Shown: positions 1 to 8,209, numbered from the stretch's first letter. The stretch is 49,690 nucleotides of DNA from Iningainema tapete BLCC-T55 (GCF_014698965.1 NZ_JACXAE010000125.1:1-49690); one strand, 5' to 3'. Notes: generated by a model not told the origin, from the letters alone. Numbers and translations: made by a program.

Positions 1-1
1 G

Positions 2-487
2 CTAAGACATGAAGATATGGTGACGGGTAAAACAAATGAAATTCATGTTGTACCAAGATTAGATAACGTTAACTCTGTGAGAGCTAAGGGCTTTGTAGAG
101 CGAACAGTTCATGTAAGTAAAGAACTAATGCAATGGTACTCAGCTTATTTGATTGATGAGTACCCAGAAGATATTGATTGTGACTTTGTTTTTGTAGTTA
201 TCCTCGCTCCAGGTAAAGGCGAAATTGGTACACCTTTGACATACAAAAGCGTTGATGGTTTATTTAGGAGATTATCAAAGAAAACAAACATTCAAGTAAA
301 TCCACATTTGTTAAGACATACTCACGGAACTGAATTAATTAGAGCAGGTTGGGATATGTCATACGTTCAAAAACGATTAGGTCACTCTAATATTCAGACA
401 ACGATTAATACTTATATTCATCTAACGGATGATGACATGAATACTGAATATCAAAAATATCTAGAACGTCTAAAGAATCACAAATAA
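2..487 (+). CDS. Tyrosine recombinase, TnpA-like, 5' end outside window
   Basis: C-terminal catalytic domain of a phage-integrase-family site-specific recombinase, which breaks and rejoins DNA through a 3'-phosphotyrosine. Visible catalytic elements are HLLRH (HxxR box), RLGHSNIQTT (second His) and a tyrosine in TINTYIHL. The reading frame is open from base 2, where it reads L-R-H-E-D. That is the stretch just after the first catalytic arginine in this family, so roughly the first half of the protein is missing. It is the first gene of a three-gene recombinase operon, 43 bp ahead of the B gene. The cut-off recombinase at the other window edge is homologous. Family assignment is secure; the TnpA label rests on gene order. 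Confidence 0.85.
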   Translation, partial: LRHEDMVTGKTNEIHVVPRLDNVNSVRAKGFVERTVHVSKELMQWYSAYLIDEYPEDIDCDFVFVVILAPGKGEIGTPLTYKSVDGLFRRLSKKTNIQVNPHLLRHTHGTELIRAGWDMSYVQKRLGHSNIQTTINTYIHLTDDDMNTEYQKYLERLKNHK

Positions 488-530
488 TTCATCAAGCAAG
501 AAATTACCAAAATTTAGGAGATAGAAGAAA

Positions 531-1979
531 ATGAAATCCCATCTAAAATTAGCCCAACAGCTAACACCAACAGAGATTTTAATGGCTAAGGATATTTGGC
601 ACGCTTCAGAATTAGGACTTAAATCACTTGTTTATAGAAAACAATACACTTTAAACTTCTCCAAAATTCAACAAGAATGGTATAAAAAAGTAGCTAAAAA
701 GTTTGTATTATTTAGTGCAAGTAGTAAAAGATTCTCAACAATACGAGTGTATATTTTGGTATTAAATAATTTTTCTGATTTTCTTACAAAATATTACTCT
801 ACTACTGATTTAAGCACGCTTGACCGTTCAGTTATTGTTGATTACTTACTTTTTTTGAATGAGAAAAAATTTGGTTCTGGTTTTAAACATCGTGTACTAT
901 CCTTATTAAAGACATTTTTTGATATAGGTGTAATTAATGAGTGGTTTTCTGTTCCACCTCATTTAATCCGTCCAGAAGACTTTCCTAAACTATCTAAATC
1001 TCTTCCACGTTATATCCCAGAATCCGTAATGATACAACTTAATCAACATTTGGATGCATTACCTGAGCCTGTAATGCGGATGGTGTTAGTCATTCAAGAG
1101 TGTGGTTTACGGGTTGGTGAGCTTTTGCAATTACCAGTTGACTGTTTAAAACAAGATACCAAAGGAAATTGGTATCTTCAGTTTATGCAGCAGAAGATGA
1201 GTAAAGAACATATTATTCCTATCTCTTCTGAGTTAGCAGCAGTAATTATTGAACAACAAAAATACATTCAAGGACACTTAGGTAAAAACTTTGAGTATTT
1301 ATTTTGTTCAAGATCACAAAGCTCTACTAAAAAATCATTTTATGACTTTCGTCCTAAACCATCTGTAATGGGTTATAGGTCTTTTATGAAATTTCTAAAA
1401 ATCTTAGCTGAAGACTTTGACATTAAAGATAATTCCGGTAAGCGTTGGAATTTTGAAACTCACCAATTTAGACATACTGTCGGTACTCGCATGATTAACA
1501 ACGGAGTACCACAACATATTATTCAAAGGTATTTAGGACACGAAACACCAGCTATGACTGCCGTGTATGCTCACATTTATGATGAAACACTTAGAAAAGA
1601 AATTGAAAAGTTTCACTCTTCAAGGGTAGTTAATATTTTTGGTGAAGTCGTTGAATTAGAAGAAACTGTACTTTCTAGTAACGATGACCTGGAATGGTTT
1701 AAAAAGAATGTACAAGCCAGAGCATTAGAGCATGGATACTGCGCTAGACCCAGAATGTTAGGTGATTGTGATATTCCTGGTTTTGATGGTTGTTACAACT
1801 GTCCACACTGGAGAACTAATAAAAACTTCCTACCCATTTTGAAGTCCACTTTAGAACGTACTAACAATGTTATAAAGAAAGCTCAAAATTGTGGTTGGGA
1901 ATTACAGGTTAATAAAAACACTCCTATTAAAGAGAATTTAGAACTCGTCATCAAAACCTTGGAGGTAGACAATGACTAA
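531..1979 (+). CDS. Tyrosine recombinase, TnpB-like (482 aa)
   Basis: Second recombinase of module 1. An N-terminal SAM-like core-binding region (about residues 60-160) precedes the catalytic domain. Catalytic residues visible are R in CGLRVGELL, K in QQKMSKEHIIPI, H and R in HQFRHT, H in YLGHETPAM and Y in AVYAHI. A Cys-containing tail near residues 405-430 (GYCARPR, CDIPG, CYNCPHW) is shared by B-type recombinases of Tn554-like elements and may bind zinc. A ribosome-binding sequence AGGAG sits about 12 nt before the ATG. It overlaps the C gene by 8 bp. The closest relative in the window is the B recombinase at 47742-49232. Confidence 0.88.
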   Translation: MKSHLKLAQQLTPTEILMAKDIWHASELGLKSLVYRKQYTLNFSKIQQEWYKKVAKKFVLFSASSKRFSTIRVYILVLNNFSDFLTKYYSTTDLSTLDRSVIVDYLLFLNEKKFGSGFKHRVLSLLKTFFDIGVINEWFSVPPHLIRPEDFPKLSKSLPRYIPESVMIQLNQHLDALPEPVMRMVLVIQECGLRVGELLQLPVDCLKQDTKGNWYLQFMQQKMSKEHIIPISSELAAVIIEQQKYIQGHLGKNFEYLFCSRSQSSTKKSFYDFRPKPSVMGYRSFMKFLKILAEDFDIKDNSGKRWNFETHQFRHTVGTRMINNGVPQHIIQRYLGHETPAMTAVYAHIYDETLRKEIEKFHSSRVVNIFGEVVELEETVLSSNDDLEWFKKNVQARALEHGYCARPRMLGDCDIPGFDGCYNCPHWRTNKNFLPILKSTLERTNNVIKKAQNCGWELQVNKNTPIKENLELVIKTLEVDND

Positions 1980-2871
1980 CAGGAAGATTGAAGCATTACT
2001 TGAAGCAGCAGCACAGAAAGCAAAGTCAGCAGCAGAACGTGTAGATAAAACCCTTGAGAAGATGATTAAACAAGGGCAAGTAATTAGTTTTAAATCTGTA
2101 GCGCAAGCTGCTAATGTATCGACTGCTTACTTGTACAAACAGTCAGATTTGAGAAATAGGATTGAAACGCTACGCTCGCAGCAGAAGCAAAGACCTAAAA
2201 TCAAACAACCACCACCAGCATCCGACAATTCTAAATCAGTAATTATTTCTACATTGAGGGAAGAGAACAAGAAGTTACGAGTAGAAATAGACGGGTTACG
2301 TCGGATCAATGAGAGTTTAACTGGTAGGCTCTATCATTTACAAGGTGCTGATGAATTAGTACAACGACTCAAGGCTGAGAATGCTGACTTAAAACAGCAA
2401 CTAGAAGAATGCCGCCGTAATGCTCCACCTCCACCACCAAAAGATAATCCAAAAGTAACATCAATTGATTTGAAGCGTTCTAAAAATACTGATGACAGTG
2501 ACAATATTAAATCTGAATTAGATGCACTAAAAATCAAAATGAACTCCACTTTGTCCTCGTTGATAAGGCAGGTTCCAGAAGAAGTAGTACTAAAAGCAAT
2601 TGATACACTCAAAGAAGCTTTAACTAAAACCAAAGTTCATAACAGGGCAGGGTTTTTAGCAGAAGCTATCAGAAATACTTGGATACCCAATGAAGGGTAT
2701 GAGGAGAAAGTAGAGCTTGATAGTTTTAATGAATGGTTCCCAATTGCTCAATCTAAAAGATTAGTTTTAGCATCCACAAAAATTGAAGGAGTGCTGCACG
2801 TTTGCACTTCTGAAGGTGAATGGATTCCTTTTGAGGAGATGATTGCTAAATACCCCTTAAAAGGATTGTAA
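1972..2871 (+). CDS. TnpC-like HTH/coiled-coil accessory protein (299 aa)
   Basis: Third gene of module 1. The N-terminus carries a TetR-like helix-turn-helix segment (VAQAANVSTAYLYKQ, about residues 43-57), a pattern typical of the DUF6262 proteins that follow Tn554-type recombinases. A long Glu/Lys/Leu-rich coiled coil (about 90-150) follows, then a short polyproline stretch and a globular C-terminal half. In Tn554 the third gene influences the efficiency and orientation of transposition; that role is inferred here from position and architecture. The start ATG overlaps the end of the B gene (AATGACTAA), and GGAGG lies just upstream, pointing to coupled translation. Confidence 0.8.
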   Translation: MTNRKIEALLEAAAQKAKSAAERVDKTLEKMIKQGQVISFKSVAQAANVSTAYLYKQSDLRNRIETLRSQQKQRPKIKQPPPASDNSKSVIISTLREENKKLRVEIDGLRRINESLTGRLYHLQGADELVQRLKAENADLKQQLEECRRNAPPPPPKDNPKVTSIDLKRSKNTDDSDNIKSELDALKIKMNSTLSSLIRQVPEEVVLKAIDTLKEALTKTKVHNRAGFLAEAIRNTWIPNEGYEEKVELDSFNEWFPIAQSKRLVLASTKIEGVLHVCTSEGEWIPFEEMIAKYPLKGL

Positions 2872-2912
2872 TTAGGAAATATCTTCTCACCAACATTATA
2901 TGGTCTTGACTA

Positions 2913-3116
2913 TCACCAGAGTACTGCCTTAACTTTACGAAGAATATGCTCTGGATTTGGTTCAAGCATGGATTTTCCATTTTCACGAGTAAAAGCGGGA
3001 CGAGATTGATCCAATCCCATAGTATTCCAGTCGAATGGAATTGATCCATGTTTTACTGCTTCTTCCACTTCGTCGATTACAATTTGAGCGCCCAGCTTGA
3101 CTAACTTATTTATCAT
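2913..3116 (-). CDS. Small hypothetical protein (67 aa), possibly a relic
   Basis: A minus-strand frame opposite the recombinase operon, with a protein-like composition (IPFDWNTMGLDQSRP, PNPEHILRKVKAVLW). No family is recognised and the ribosome-binding site is weak. It lies directly downstream of the recombinase C gene, so it could be the remainder of a gene cut by the element end. It could also be a chance frame. The rest of 2872-3230 holds no recognisable gene. Confidence 0.35.
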   Translation of the reverse strand: MINKLVKLGAQIVIDEVEEAVKHGSIPFDWNTMGLDQSRPAFTRENGKSMLEPNPEHILRKVKAVLW

Positions 3117-3175
3117 CTTAAATATTTGAATTTGTTGTTTATATATTTAGATTTGCATTTACTTTCCATAAACAC

Positions 3176-3209
3176 AATATTTTCTATCCGTCTTTATAGA
3201 AAAAATATC
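3176..3209. repeat. Inverted repeat with 8-bp arms
   Basis: TTTTCTAT and ATAGAAAA are separated by eight bases and flanked by further imperfect complementarity (ATAT on both sides). It is placed after the first recombinase module. It could act as a transcription terminator for that operon or mark the end of the element. Nothing in the sequence decides between these. Confidence 0.4.
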
Positions 3210-3230
3210 TAAAAATAAAATTTGTTATAA

Positions 3231-3365
3231 CTACAGAAGATAAAAACCGCCCTAGACAGTGGTATGTCGGTTGATTGGTGCGCCAAAAACATCCCAGGTC
3301 TGCCAGAAAATTACTACTCGGCTAGGGCAATCGTTGAAGAATTGAAAAAGGAGTTCGGGGAATGA
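3231..3365 (+). pseudogene. C-terminal remnant of an unknown protein
   Basis: An open frame without a good upstream start ends in a protein-like stretch (DWCAKNIPGLPENYY, then ARAIVEELKKEFGE). An internal ATG at 3264 would give 33 aa. Its stop codon overlaps the ATG of the next gene (AATGAG), the signature of a translationally coupled operon. Together these suggest the 3' tail of a gene whose front was lost next to the mobile element. Confidence 0.45.
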
Positions 3366-3724
3366 GCAACGTTGTAGAAAATGAAAACAACGTAAATAGC
3401 TTGCTGTGTATATGTTGTTGTTGTTTTAATAGATATAAAAACACAACTGGCACTTCTCGCAATCCAATCGGCAGTATTTGCCCTCTAGATACAGTAATTC
3501 AAGTAGGATTTGGAGCAGCTAAAATCATCAAAAACGGGAAAACTTATTACGACGGTGAGACTGAAGTTTGTGAACCAAAAACACTTGCCGAGTTTGAGAA
3601 AATTGCCCAGAAAGAACCAGGAAATTGGAAACTGGTAATGGAAGCGCCCTTATGGGATGCAACTTGGGAAAGGCACTCTGACAACAAGTGGGTTTGTATT
3701 AAATCAGGACGAGGATTCTCATGA
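3362..3724 (+). CDS. Hypothetical protein (120 aa), Cys-rich N-terminus
   Basis: Family not recognised. The N-terminal third contains a dense cysteine run (LLCICCCCFNRYK, about residues 14-26). The rest is soluble, with several Trp and acidic residues (NWKLVMEAPLWDATWERH). Its ATG overlaps the stop of an upstream gene remnant by ATGA, and its own stop overlaps the ATG of a 24-codon frame in the same way. It therefore sits in a chain of coupled small genes. The length and composition look real. No function is proposed. Confidence 0.6.
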   Translation: MSNVVENENNVNSLLCICCCCFNRYKNTTGTSRNPIGSICPLDTVIQVGFGAAKIIKNGKTYYDGETEVCEPKTLAEFEKIAQKEPGNWKLVMEAPLWDATWERHSDNKWVCIKSGRGFS

Positions 3725-3795
3725 TGGGAAATAATAGAGCAGTCACATTAGATGGAACTAAAGCTTTGATTCGATCCTCCAGACATAGTTGTTAG
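3721..3795 (+). CDS. Possible 24-aa micro-ORF
   Basis: ATG overlaps the stop of the preceding gene by four bases (ATGA), and the frame ends nine bases before the ATG of the following Cys-rich gene. It may serve mainly to carry ribosomes between the two. There is no homology evidence. Confidence 0.3.
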   Translation: MMGNNRAVTLDGTKALIRSSRHSC

Positions 3796-3803
3796 GTAAA
3801 GTT

Positions 3804-4058
3804 ATGCTGACTTGTAGTTCCTGTAAATTCTTCTTTAATGATTCTGCTTTCTTCTGTGCTGTTAATCCTAGTTACTGTACGCCTTGTAGTACACCATGTA
3901 AAGACTTTGAGTCGCTCCGTACTACAGATAGTTATGAATCACAATACCACTACGAAGAAGGAAACGATGTTTCTACCACTTGTCCCAACGATGAACCATT
4001 GTTAGAAGAACAAGATTTTGACAGAGTAGGGGAGTATATGCTTTTCTTCTTAGGCTAA
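3804..4058 (+). CDS. Small cysteine-rich protein (84 aa)
   Basis: Begins MLTCSSCKFF and carries at least eight cysteines, mostly in the first 40 residues: a CxxC pair, then single and paired Cys (FFCAVNP, CTPCSTPCKDFE). That fits a small metal-binding fold of a kind common in cyanobacterial accessory DNA. The C-terminal half is acidic. I chose the ATG at 3804 over a TTG at 3789 because it gives the compact Cys-rich start. Function unknown. It lies in the run of small genes downstream of recombinase module 1. Confidence 0.55.
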   Translation: MLTCSSCKFFFNDSAFFCAVNPSYCTPCSTPCKDFESLRTTDSYESQYHYEEGNDVSTTCPNDEPLLEEQDFDRVGEYMLFFLG

Positions 4059-4148
4059 CTAATGTTTCCACGCATCTACCTCGCCTCCGGGGTAGCTTTC
4101 TTTATTGATGAAAGTAACAAAGCTGATTTTTGCGCATAGTTAACAGGT

Positions 4149-4286
4149 ATGAGCAAACAGAAAACTGCAAAAGCCTACCACCCGTTCACACTCAAGCAAA
4201 AAGCAACCATTCGTCAAATACTCAACTATTTTAACGGTTTGTTTGTATCAGATTATATGCACGATACTTTATTTTTTTTTCAATGA
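4149..4286 (+). CDS. Possible 45-aa protein
   Basis: A basic N-terminal half (MSKQKTAKAYHPFTLKQKAT) runs into a hydrophobic end that terminates in a poly-T tract, which may mean a truncated gene whose original 3' end is gone. The ribosome-binding site is weak. It fills the space between two hypothetical genes. Confidence 0.3.
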   Translation: MSKQKTAKAYHPFTLKQKATIRQILNYFNGLFVSDYMHDTLFFFQ

Positions 4287-4337
4287 CAAAGGAAAACTTA
4301 TCGAATATATTATAAAGTAATATCAATAACATAAAAT

Positions 4338-4643
4338 ATGGAAACCTTTACCAGAGAAGAATTAAGTATAATTGGTCTAAGTTTGAAAAATAATGAAACT
4401 TTTCCTTCATTGAACTCTCTAATTAGGGAAATAGTCTGTGGCGTAGGGTTCAACACTATTGAACTACAAAATATAGATACAGACACCTTAGCAGATAGCC
4501 TAGAAACAAAGCTAAATCAACTTAAAGAAGAAAATCCGGCAATGTTCCAAAGATTTTACTTGGCAATGCAAAAGTTATGGGAAAGCAAGGAAAATATTAC
4601 CAATTATGAATTGAAACTAAAAGAAGTAGGATTGTTATCTTGA
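4338..4643 (+). CDS. Hypothetical protein (101 aa)
   Basis: A small acidic, helix-rich protein starting METFTREELSIIGLS, with a probable amphipathic helix near residues 50-65. No cysteine motif, membrane segment or known family is recognised. It is the last plus-strand gene before a dispersed repeat and a convergent nuclease-like gene. Composition and length support it being expressed, but nothing shows its role. Confidence 0.5.
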   Translation: METFTREELSIIGLSLKNNETFPSLNSLIREIVCGVGFNTIELQNIDTDTLADSLETKLNQLKEENPAMFQRFYLAMQKLWESKENITNYELKLKEVGLLS

Positions 4644-4675
4644 AACTCCGCTACCAAAAAGATACCGCACTACAG

Positions 4676-4745
4676 GCGATCGCTCTTGCACGCAGCCGAA
4701 GAGCCTTTCCTTACGGAAGGCTACCTTTGGCTTACGAGCGATTGC
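4676..4745. repeat. Dispersed hairpin repeat with HIP1 core
   Basis: Starts with GCGATCGCTC and ends with GAGCGATTGC, giving an outer inverted repeat. An inner palindrome (CCTTTCCTTACGGAAGG) sits in the middle. This type of mobile-looking intergenic palindrome is frequent in Nostoc-like genomes. It lies between two convergent genes and could also terminate transcription. Confidence 0.6.
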
Positions 4746-4825
4746 ACAGAAGCTTATAGCTTTCTTCCGCTCCAGCAAAATGTTGAATCATGTTTCAAAT
4801 GCAAAGATAAAAAATAAAAACTCTA

Positions 4826-5401
4826 CTACTTCCTCGCTGCTAAGTAACCTTGGCGGTAGTTACTTTTCTTTAGATTCAAAGCTTGACGGTACGACCACTG
4901 TTTGATAGTATCTAACTTCGGGATATCTTTGAATTTTGAGGAATAAGTTTTATTCCCGGTTAATTGAGCTATCACGTTGGCGATGAAACGACAGCATCGC
5001 TCCGGCTGACTGGAAACCTGTTCTTCCGCAAACCGAACAACAACCCAATTAGCTTCTAAGAAGCACTTGTTGCGGTAATCGTCGTCCCCAATAAAATGGG
5101 TGGGTTTACCAGTTGCAAACGAGATAGGTTCATCAACTTCAATGTCCAGATGCAATCCCAAAGATGGCTCAACTACCAGGAAATCAGCCGTATATGCAAG
5201 TTCGTGTCCTGATGGTAGCATCAGCTGCTGCGGGAAAACTATCTGTCCAAAGTAATGAGCTAGGACATTACCAAACAACCCCTCACTCGCGCCGATAGGA
5301 GCATTACCAGTACCGGATGGGTACACTAAAGGTGCAAACTCAGAACGAGTAGTTACTAGTTCAGGAATTATCAAGATAGGAAATATAGGAGTTATTGCCA
5401 T
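4826..5401 (-). CDS. PD-(D/E)XK-like (DUF559-type) nuclease family protein (191 aa)
   Basis: The central region looks like the Vsr/DUF559 branch of the PD-(D/E)XK fold. An ADF aspartate (about residue 73) is followed by a beta strand with E and D (LDIEVDEP, about 85-92). Then comes DDDYRNKCFLEANWVVVRFAEE, which matches the family pattern of a basic helix followed by a GW-V-RF strand (about 106-127). Such proteins are usually metal-dependent DNA nucleases; activity here is inferred. The gene is divergent from the AAA+ ATPase gene at 5667 across a 265-bp shared upstream region, so the two may work or be controlled together. Confidence 0.6.
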   Translation of the reverse strand: MAITPIFPILIIPELVTTRSEFAPLVYPSGTGNAPIGASEGLFGNVLAHYFGQIVFPQQLMLPSGHELAYTADFLVVEPSLGLHLDIEVDEPISFATGKPTHFIGDDDYRNKCFLEANWVVVRFAEEQVSSQPERCCRFIANVIAQLTGNKTYSSKFKDIPKLDTIKQWSYRQALNLKKSNYRQGYLAARK

Positions 5402-5558
5402 TTGCTACTTCCAAAATAAAAAACTTTACATCTAAAGGAAAAAACTTTATTAAAGCTTGATACACTTTACTTCTTAGTCACATCATCTTGCCATCTCAAC
5501 ATTATTCAAGACAACCAACTAGACTTAGATTTTTGTTACTAACTACTGCTTATCTCCC

Positions 5559-5597
5559 TCAACATTTTTCTGATTTTTATGAAGTTAAAAATCAGAA
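5559..5597. promoter_or_regulatory. Putative operator: perfect 11-bp inverted repeat
   Basis: TTCTGATTTTT (5568-5578) and AAAAATCAGAA (5587-5597) form a perfect palindrome around an 8-bp spacer, about 70 bp before the AAA+ ATPase start. The preceding 16 bases TCAACATTTTTCTGAT recur exactly at 8149-8164 ahead of the T4SS operon, and AAAAATCAGAA recurs there too. A shared regulator site is the simplest reading. Confidence 0.5.
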
Positions 5598-5666
5598 TCG
5601 AGTTCGATGCATTTTCAGCGTCATTTATATAAGATGCACGGATAGTCACGTTATGCAAACCTGTTA

Positions 5667-7304
5667 ATGCAATCAAGCTTCAATTACCTTGAAGAACTCC
5701 TTGGAGACAACTACCCACTAATCGCCTGTGAATCCCCTCTCCAAGAACGCTACCGCCTCCTCACCCGGATCGCTGCTTACTGCCAGCAAGCATGTAAAAA
5801 AGCTTACATATGGAATCTAAATGAGGACAGTATTAAGGAATTAACCGTCAACACGAAAGAAAATCTCGTTCTGCGGGAGTTCGACGACTACAAACCTACC
5901 GTCAAACAAAATAAAGAAGACTATTTTAAAGTACTCAATTTCTGGAAGGATTATTCTGGTAAAGGGATATTAATCGTTGAGAATATCTACCCTTGGATAA
6001 AAGAAAATAATCATCAAGAAACCGATTTTTTTATTGTATCGGAGTGGATTAAGTCGTCGCTAATTAACCTCAAGCTTTATAACGAAGATAGCGGTAAAAC
6101 TACTATAATGCTGGGACCAAACGCCGAAATAGCAAGCGAAATAGCAGCAGAAATCCCATTGTGGATACAGGAATTACCTAATGTAGGAGAAATTACTCAA
6201 GCTTTAAAAGACAGCAAGATACTAAACCTAAATTGTACAGAGCAAGAGTGGTTACAGGTTGCCAAATCTGGAATGGGACTCTATATATCAGATATTATTT
6301 CCTGCCTTAAAAAAATCAAAAAAAGCTGTTCGGTTTCAAATTCAGAAGAAGTAGGCAAATTACTCCTCCAGCAAAAAGTTCAACTACTTAATCGCCTGTA
6401 CAACATTGAATTCTTACCACCGCCAAAAGTCCAGTTAGGAGGCTTAGAACTCATGCAGGAATCATTCAAGAAGTTCAAGCGCCTCCTCTCCCCGCGTGCC
6501 AAACAATACAATTTACACGTACCCAAGGGTATCATGCTTGTAGGACCACCAGGGACGGGAAAATCACACTCGGCTAAAGCCTGTTCCCAAAATATGGGCA
6601 TTCCCCTGATCGTGGTTGACTGGGGTAACTTTCGCAGCTTCGGAAACTCTGCTGAAGCAAAACTTAAACGCCTCTTACACCTAGTTGATAGATTAAATCA
6701 AATTATACTTTATTTTGACGACTTTGATAAGGGTTTTGCCGGAGACGATGACTTAGCAAGACGCCTTGCAGGTCAGCTTTTAACTTGGATGCAGGAGCGC
6801 ACGAGCGATGCGATCGTCATTGCCAGCGTCAACCGCATGGAATGGTTGCCCCCAGAACTTACCCGCGCCGGACGTTTCGACTACCTATACAAAGTTGATT
6901 TACCAAACAACGGCGAACGCCATACCATCTTTAAGCTTCATGCTGCTCGGTTCGACGAGCGCTTCCACAACGACGGCGACCCCTGGAACGAAGAACAATG
7001 GCAGCGTATCCTCAAAGCTACCAACCGCTGCGTAGGAGCGGAGATCCAAACAATTGTTGAGCGTGCCGCCGCCAGCATTTTTTGCGATACAGTAGCCGAA
7101 GACACCTATGCCAATAAAGATATCCCTCCCTTAGAACTTACTATTGAAGCAATACTGGAAGAACGTCGGCAGATTAACCCACTTGCCATTAGAGAAGCTG
7201 ATAGAGTCGAATCTATGCGTAACAAAGCAGACCAGCAAGCCTTACCATCTAGCCCCCTTGATGAAAGCAAGTTTGCTGTTGGAAACATTGATATTTTCAG
7301 TTAG
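5667..7304 (+). CDS. Ycf46-like AAA+ ATPase (545 aa)
   Basis: The N-terminal about 200 residues resemble the regulatory region of the Ycf46 family of cyanobacteria and plastids. A single AAA module follows: Walker A GPPGTGKS (293-300), a Walker B-like strand IILYFDDFDK (346-355), sensor-1 ASVNR (386-390), then ELTRAGRFD with two candidate arginine fingers. Walker B ends in Asp-Asp where the family normally has Asp-Glu, so hydrolysis may be slow or altered. Ycf46-type proteins are linked to photosynthesis and carbon uptake in cyanobacteria. Here the setting between a nuclease-like gene and a T4SS points instead to a role on the mobile DNA. An operator-like palindrome precedes it. The substrate is unknown. 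Confidence 0.8.
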   Translation: MQSSFNYLEELLGDNYPLIACESPLQERYRLLTRIAAYCQQACKKAYIWNLNEDSIKELTVNTKENLVLREFDDYKPTVKQNKEDYFKVLNFWKDYSGKGILIVENIYPWIKENNHQETDFFIVSEWIKSSLINLKLYNEDSGKTTIMLGPNAEIASEIAAEIPLWIQELPNVGEITQALKDSKILNLNCTEQEWLQVAKSGMGLYISDIISCLKKIKKSCSVSNSEEVGKLLLQQKVQLLNRLYNIEFLPPPKVQLGGLELMQESFKKFKRLLSPRAKQYNLHVPKGIMLVGPPGTGKSHSAKACSQNMGIPLIVVDWGNFRSFGNSAEAKLKRLLHLVDRLNQIILYFDDFDKGFAGDDDLARRLAGQLLTWMQERTSDAIVIASVNRMEWLPPELTRAGRFDYLYKVDLPNNGERHTIFKLHAARFDERFHNDGDPWNEEQWQRILKATNRCVGAEIQTIVERAAASIFCDTVAEDTYANKDIPPLELTIEAILEERRQINPLAIREADRVESMRNKADQQALPSSPLDESKFAVGNIDIFS

Positions 7305-7470
7305 TGTTCACCACCATAAGAGTTCTACTGGCTTGTAAAGTTCTTTACTAACTTTAGGTAATAGCACTGCCTCGCGTTTACCAAACGCTATCCATTAGAA
7401 CAACTCTAAAACACCTTAATTCCTCAACTTATTTACCTATAATTGTAACAATTTTTAAAATTTTAATTCA

Positions 7471-7998
7471 ATGCAAACTACAAATCATCAGACTGGCAAA
7501 CAAGCAGTCTTTAAAGACAATATTCCAATCCTTCTCAAAACACTCAATTTTGTTGGTCCTGTAGCTGGCATAGCCCTTGCAGCTTTACCTTTAGCGCTAC
7601 ACTTTTGGTCTTGCCAACCACAAAAACTCCCCATTAGCGCAATCTTCAAAGCCAAAAACCAAACAATCCAATTAGAAGTAGCTCGTCGTGAGAAGGAACT
7701 TGCATATGGACTAAAATTCCGCTCCCATATACCGCAAAATCACGGAATGTTGTTTGTTATTAATAAACCAGAAGAAGTAAAATTATGGATGAAAGATACC
7801 TACGTACCTTTGGATATGATATTTCTAAAAGATGGAGTAGTTAGAAACATTGTCACCAACGCTCCTCCCTGTCATCAAGAATGCCAAAAGTATAGTTCAA
7901 TACATCCTGTTAACCAGGTTATTGAGTTACCAGCAGGTAGTATCAAAACGCTCGATCTACAAGTAGGTAAAAAAATTGACTTGATTTTTTTGAAGTGA
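7471..7998 (+). CDS. DUF192 protein, membrane-anchored (175 aa)
   Basis: An N-terminal hydrophobic segment (about residues 27-48) is followed by a full DUF192 domain (about 65-175). Typical family motifs are LEVAR, GLKFR, HGMLFV, LWMKDTYVPLDMIF and ELPAGS, plus a CHQEC cysteine pair. DUF192 proteins are small extracytoplasmic beta proteins without an established biochemical role. A clear paralogue lies at 25573, and the pair brackets the conjugation and toxin region. The N-terminal segments are also alike, so the two derive from one membrane-anchored ancestor. An accessory envelope role in conjugation is only an inference from position. Confidence 0.82.
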   Translation: MQTTNHQTGKQAVFKDNIPILLKTLNFVGPVAGIALAALPLALHFWSCQPQKLPISAIFKAKNQTIQLEVARREKELAYGLKFRSHIPQNHGMLFVINKPEEVKLWMKDTYVPLDMIFLKDGVVRNIVTNAPPCHQECQKYSSIHPVNQVIELPAGSIKTLDLQVGKKIDLIFLK

Positions 7999-8075
7999 AT
8001 CAAGACCAGTACTACTTAGTGCAAGGTAAAAATTACTGCATTTTACTCACCTTCAAATACAAAAGCGTAAACATA

Positions 8076-8102
8076 ACCCCCGGTAGGAATTCTACCGGGG
8101 GT
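8076..8102 (+). terminator. Strong hairpin after the DUF192 gene
   Basis: Perfect 11-bp arms ACCCCCGGTAG and CTACCGGGGGT enclose a 5-nt loop. No U-tract follows on the plus strand, as is often the case in cyanobacteria. Position between the DUF192 gene and the T4SS operon fits termination. Confidence 0.65.
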
Positions 8103-8148
8103 AAACATTTAAAAAAAGTGTATTGCTTTAGTTTTTATTGATTCTATA

Positions 8149-8209
8149 TCAACATTTTTCTGATAAATATTGAGATTTTTTATAACCTAAAAATTACTAA
8201 AAATCAGAA
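8149..8209. promoter_or_regulatory. Shared upstream element ahead of the T4SS operon
   Basis: TCAACATTTTTCTGAT at 8149-8164 and AAAAATCAGAA at 8199-8209 are identical to two blocks upstream of the AAA+ ATPase gene, but spaced farther apart here. TTCTGAT and ATCAGAA form inverted half-sites. The element lies 115-175 bp before the first T4SS gene. The remaining sequence of 7999-8324 holds no gene that I can see. Confidence 0.5.

Larger units (their letters stand above)
1..2871 (+). mobile_element. Tn554-type recombinase module 1 (right part only)
   Basis: Three consecutive plus-strand genes encode a cut-off tyrosine recombinase, a longer tyrosine recombinase with a Cys-rich tail and an HTH/coiled-coil protein. 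This is the tnpA-tnpB-tnpC order known from Tn554-family elements. The second and third genes overlap by 8 bp. I saw no HIP1 octamer here and the DNA is visibly more AT-rich than the T4SS backbone, which suggests separate ancestry. The outer end lies beyond the window and the inner end is not defined; a hairpin at 3176-3209 is one candidate. Confidence 0.7.
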
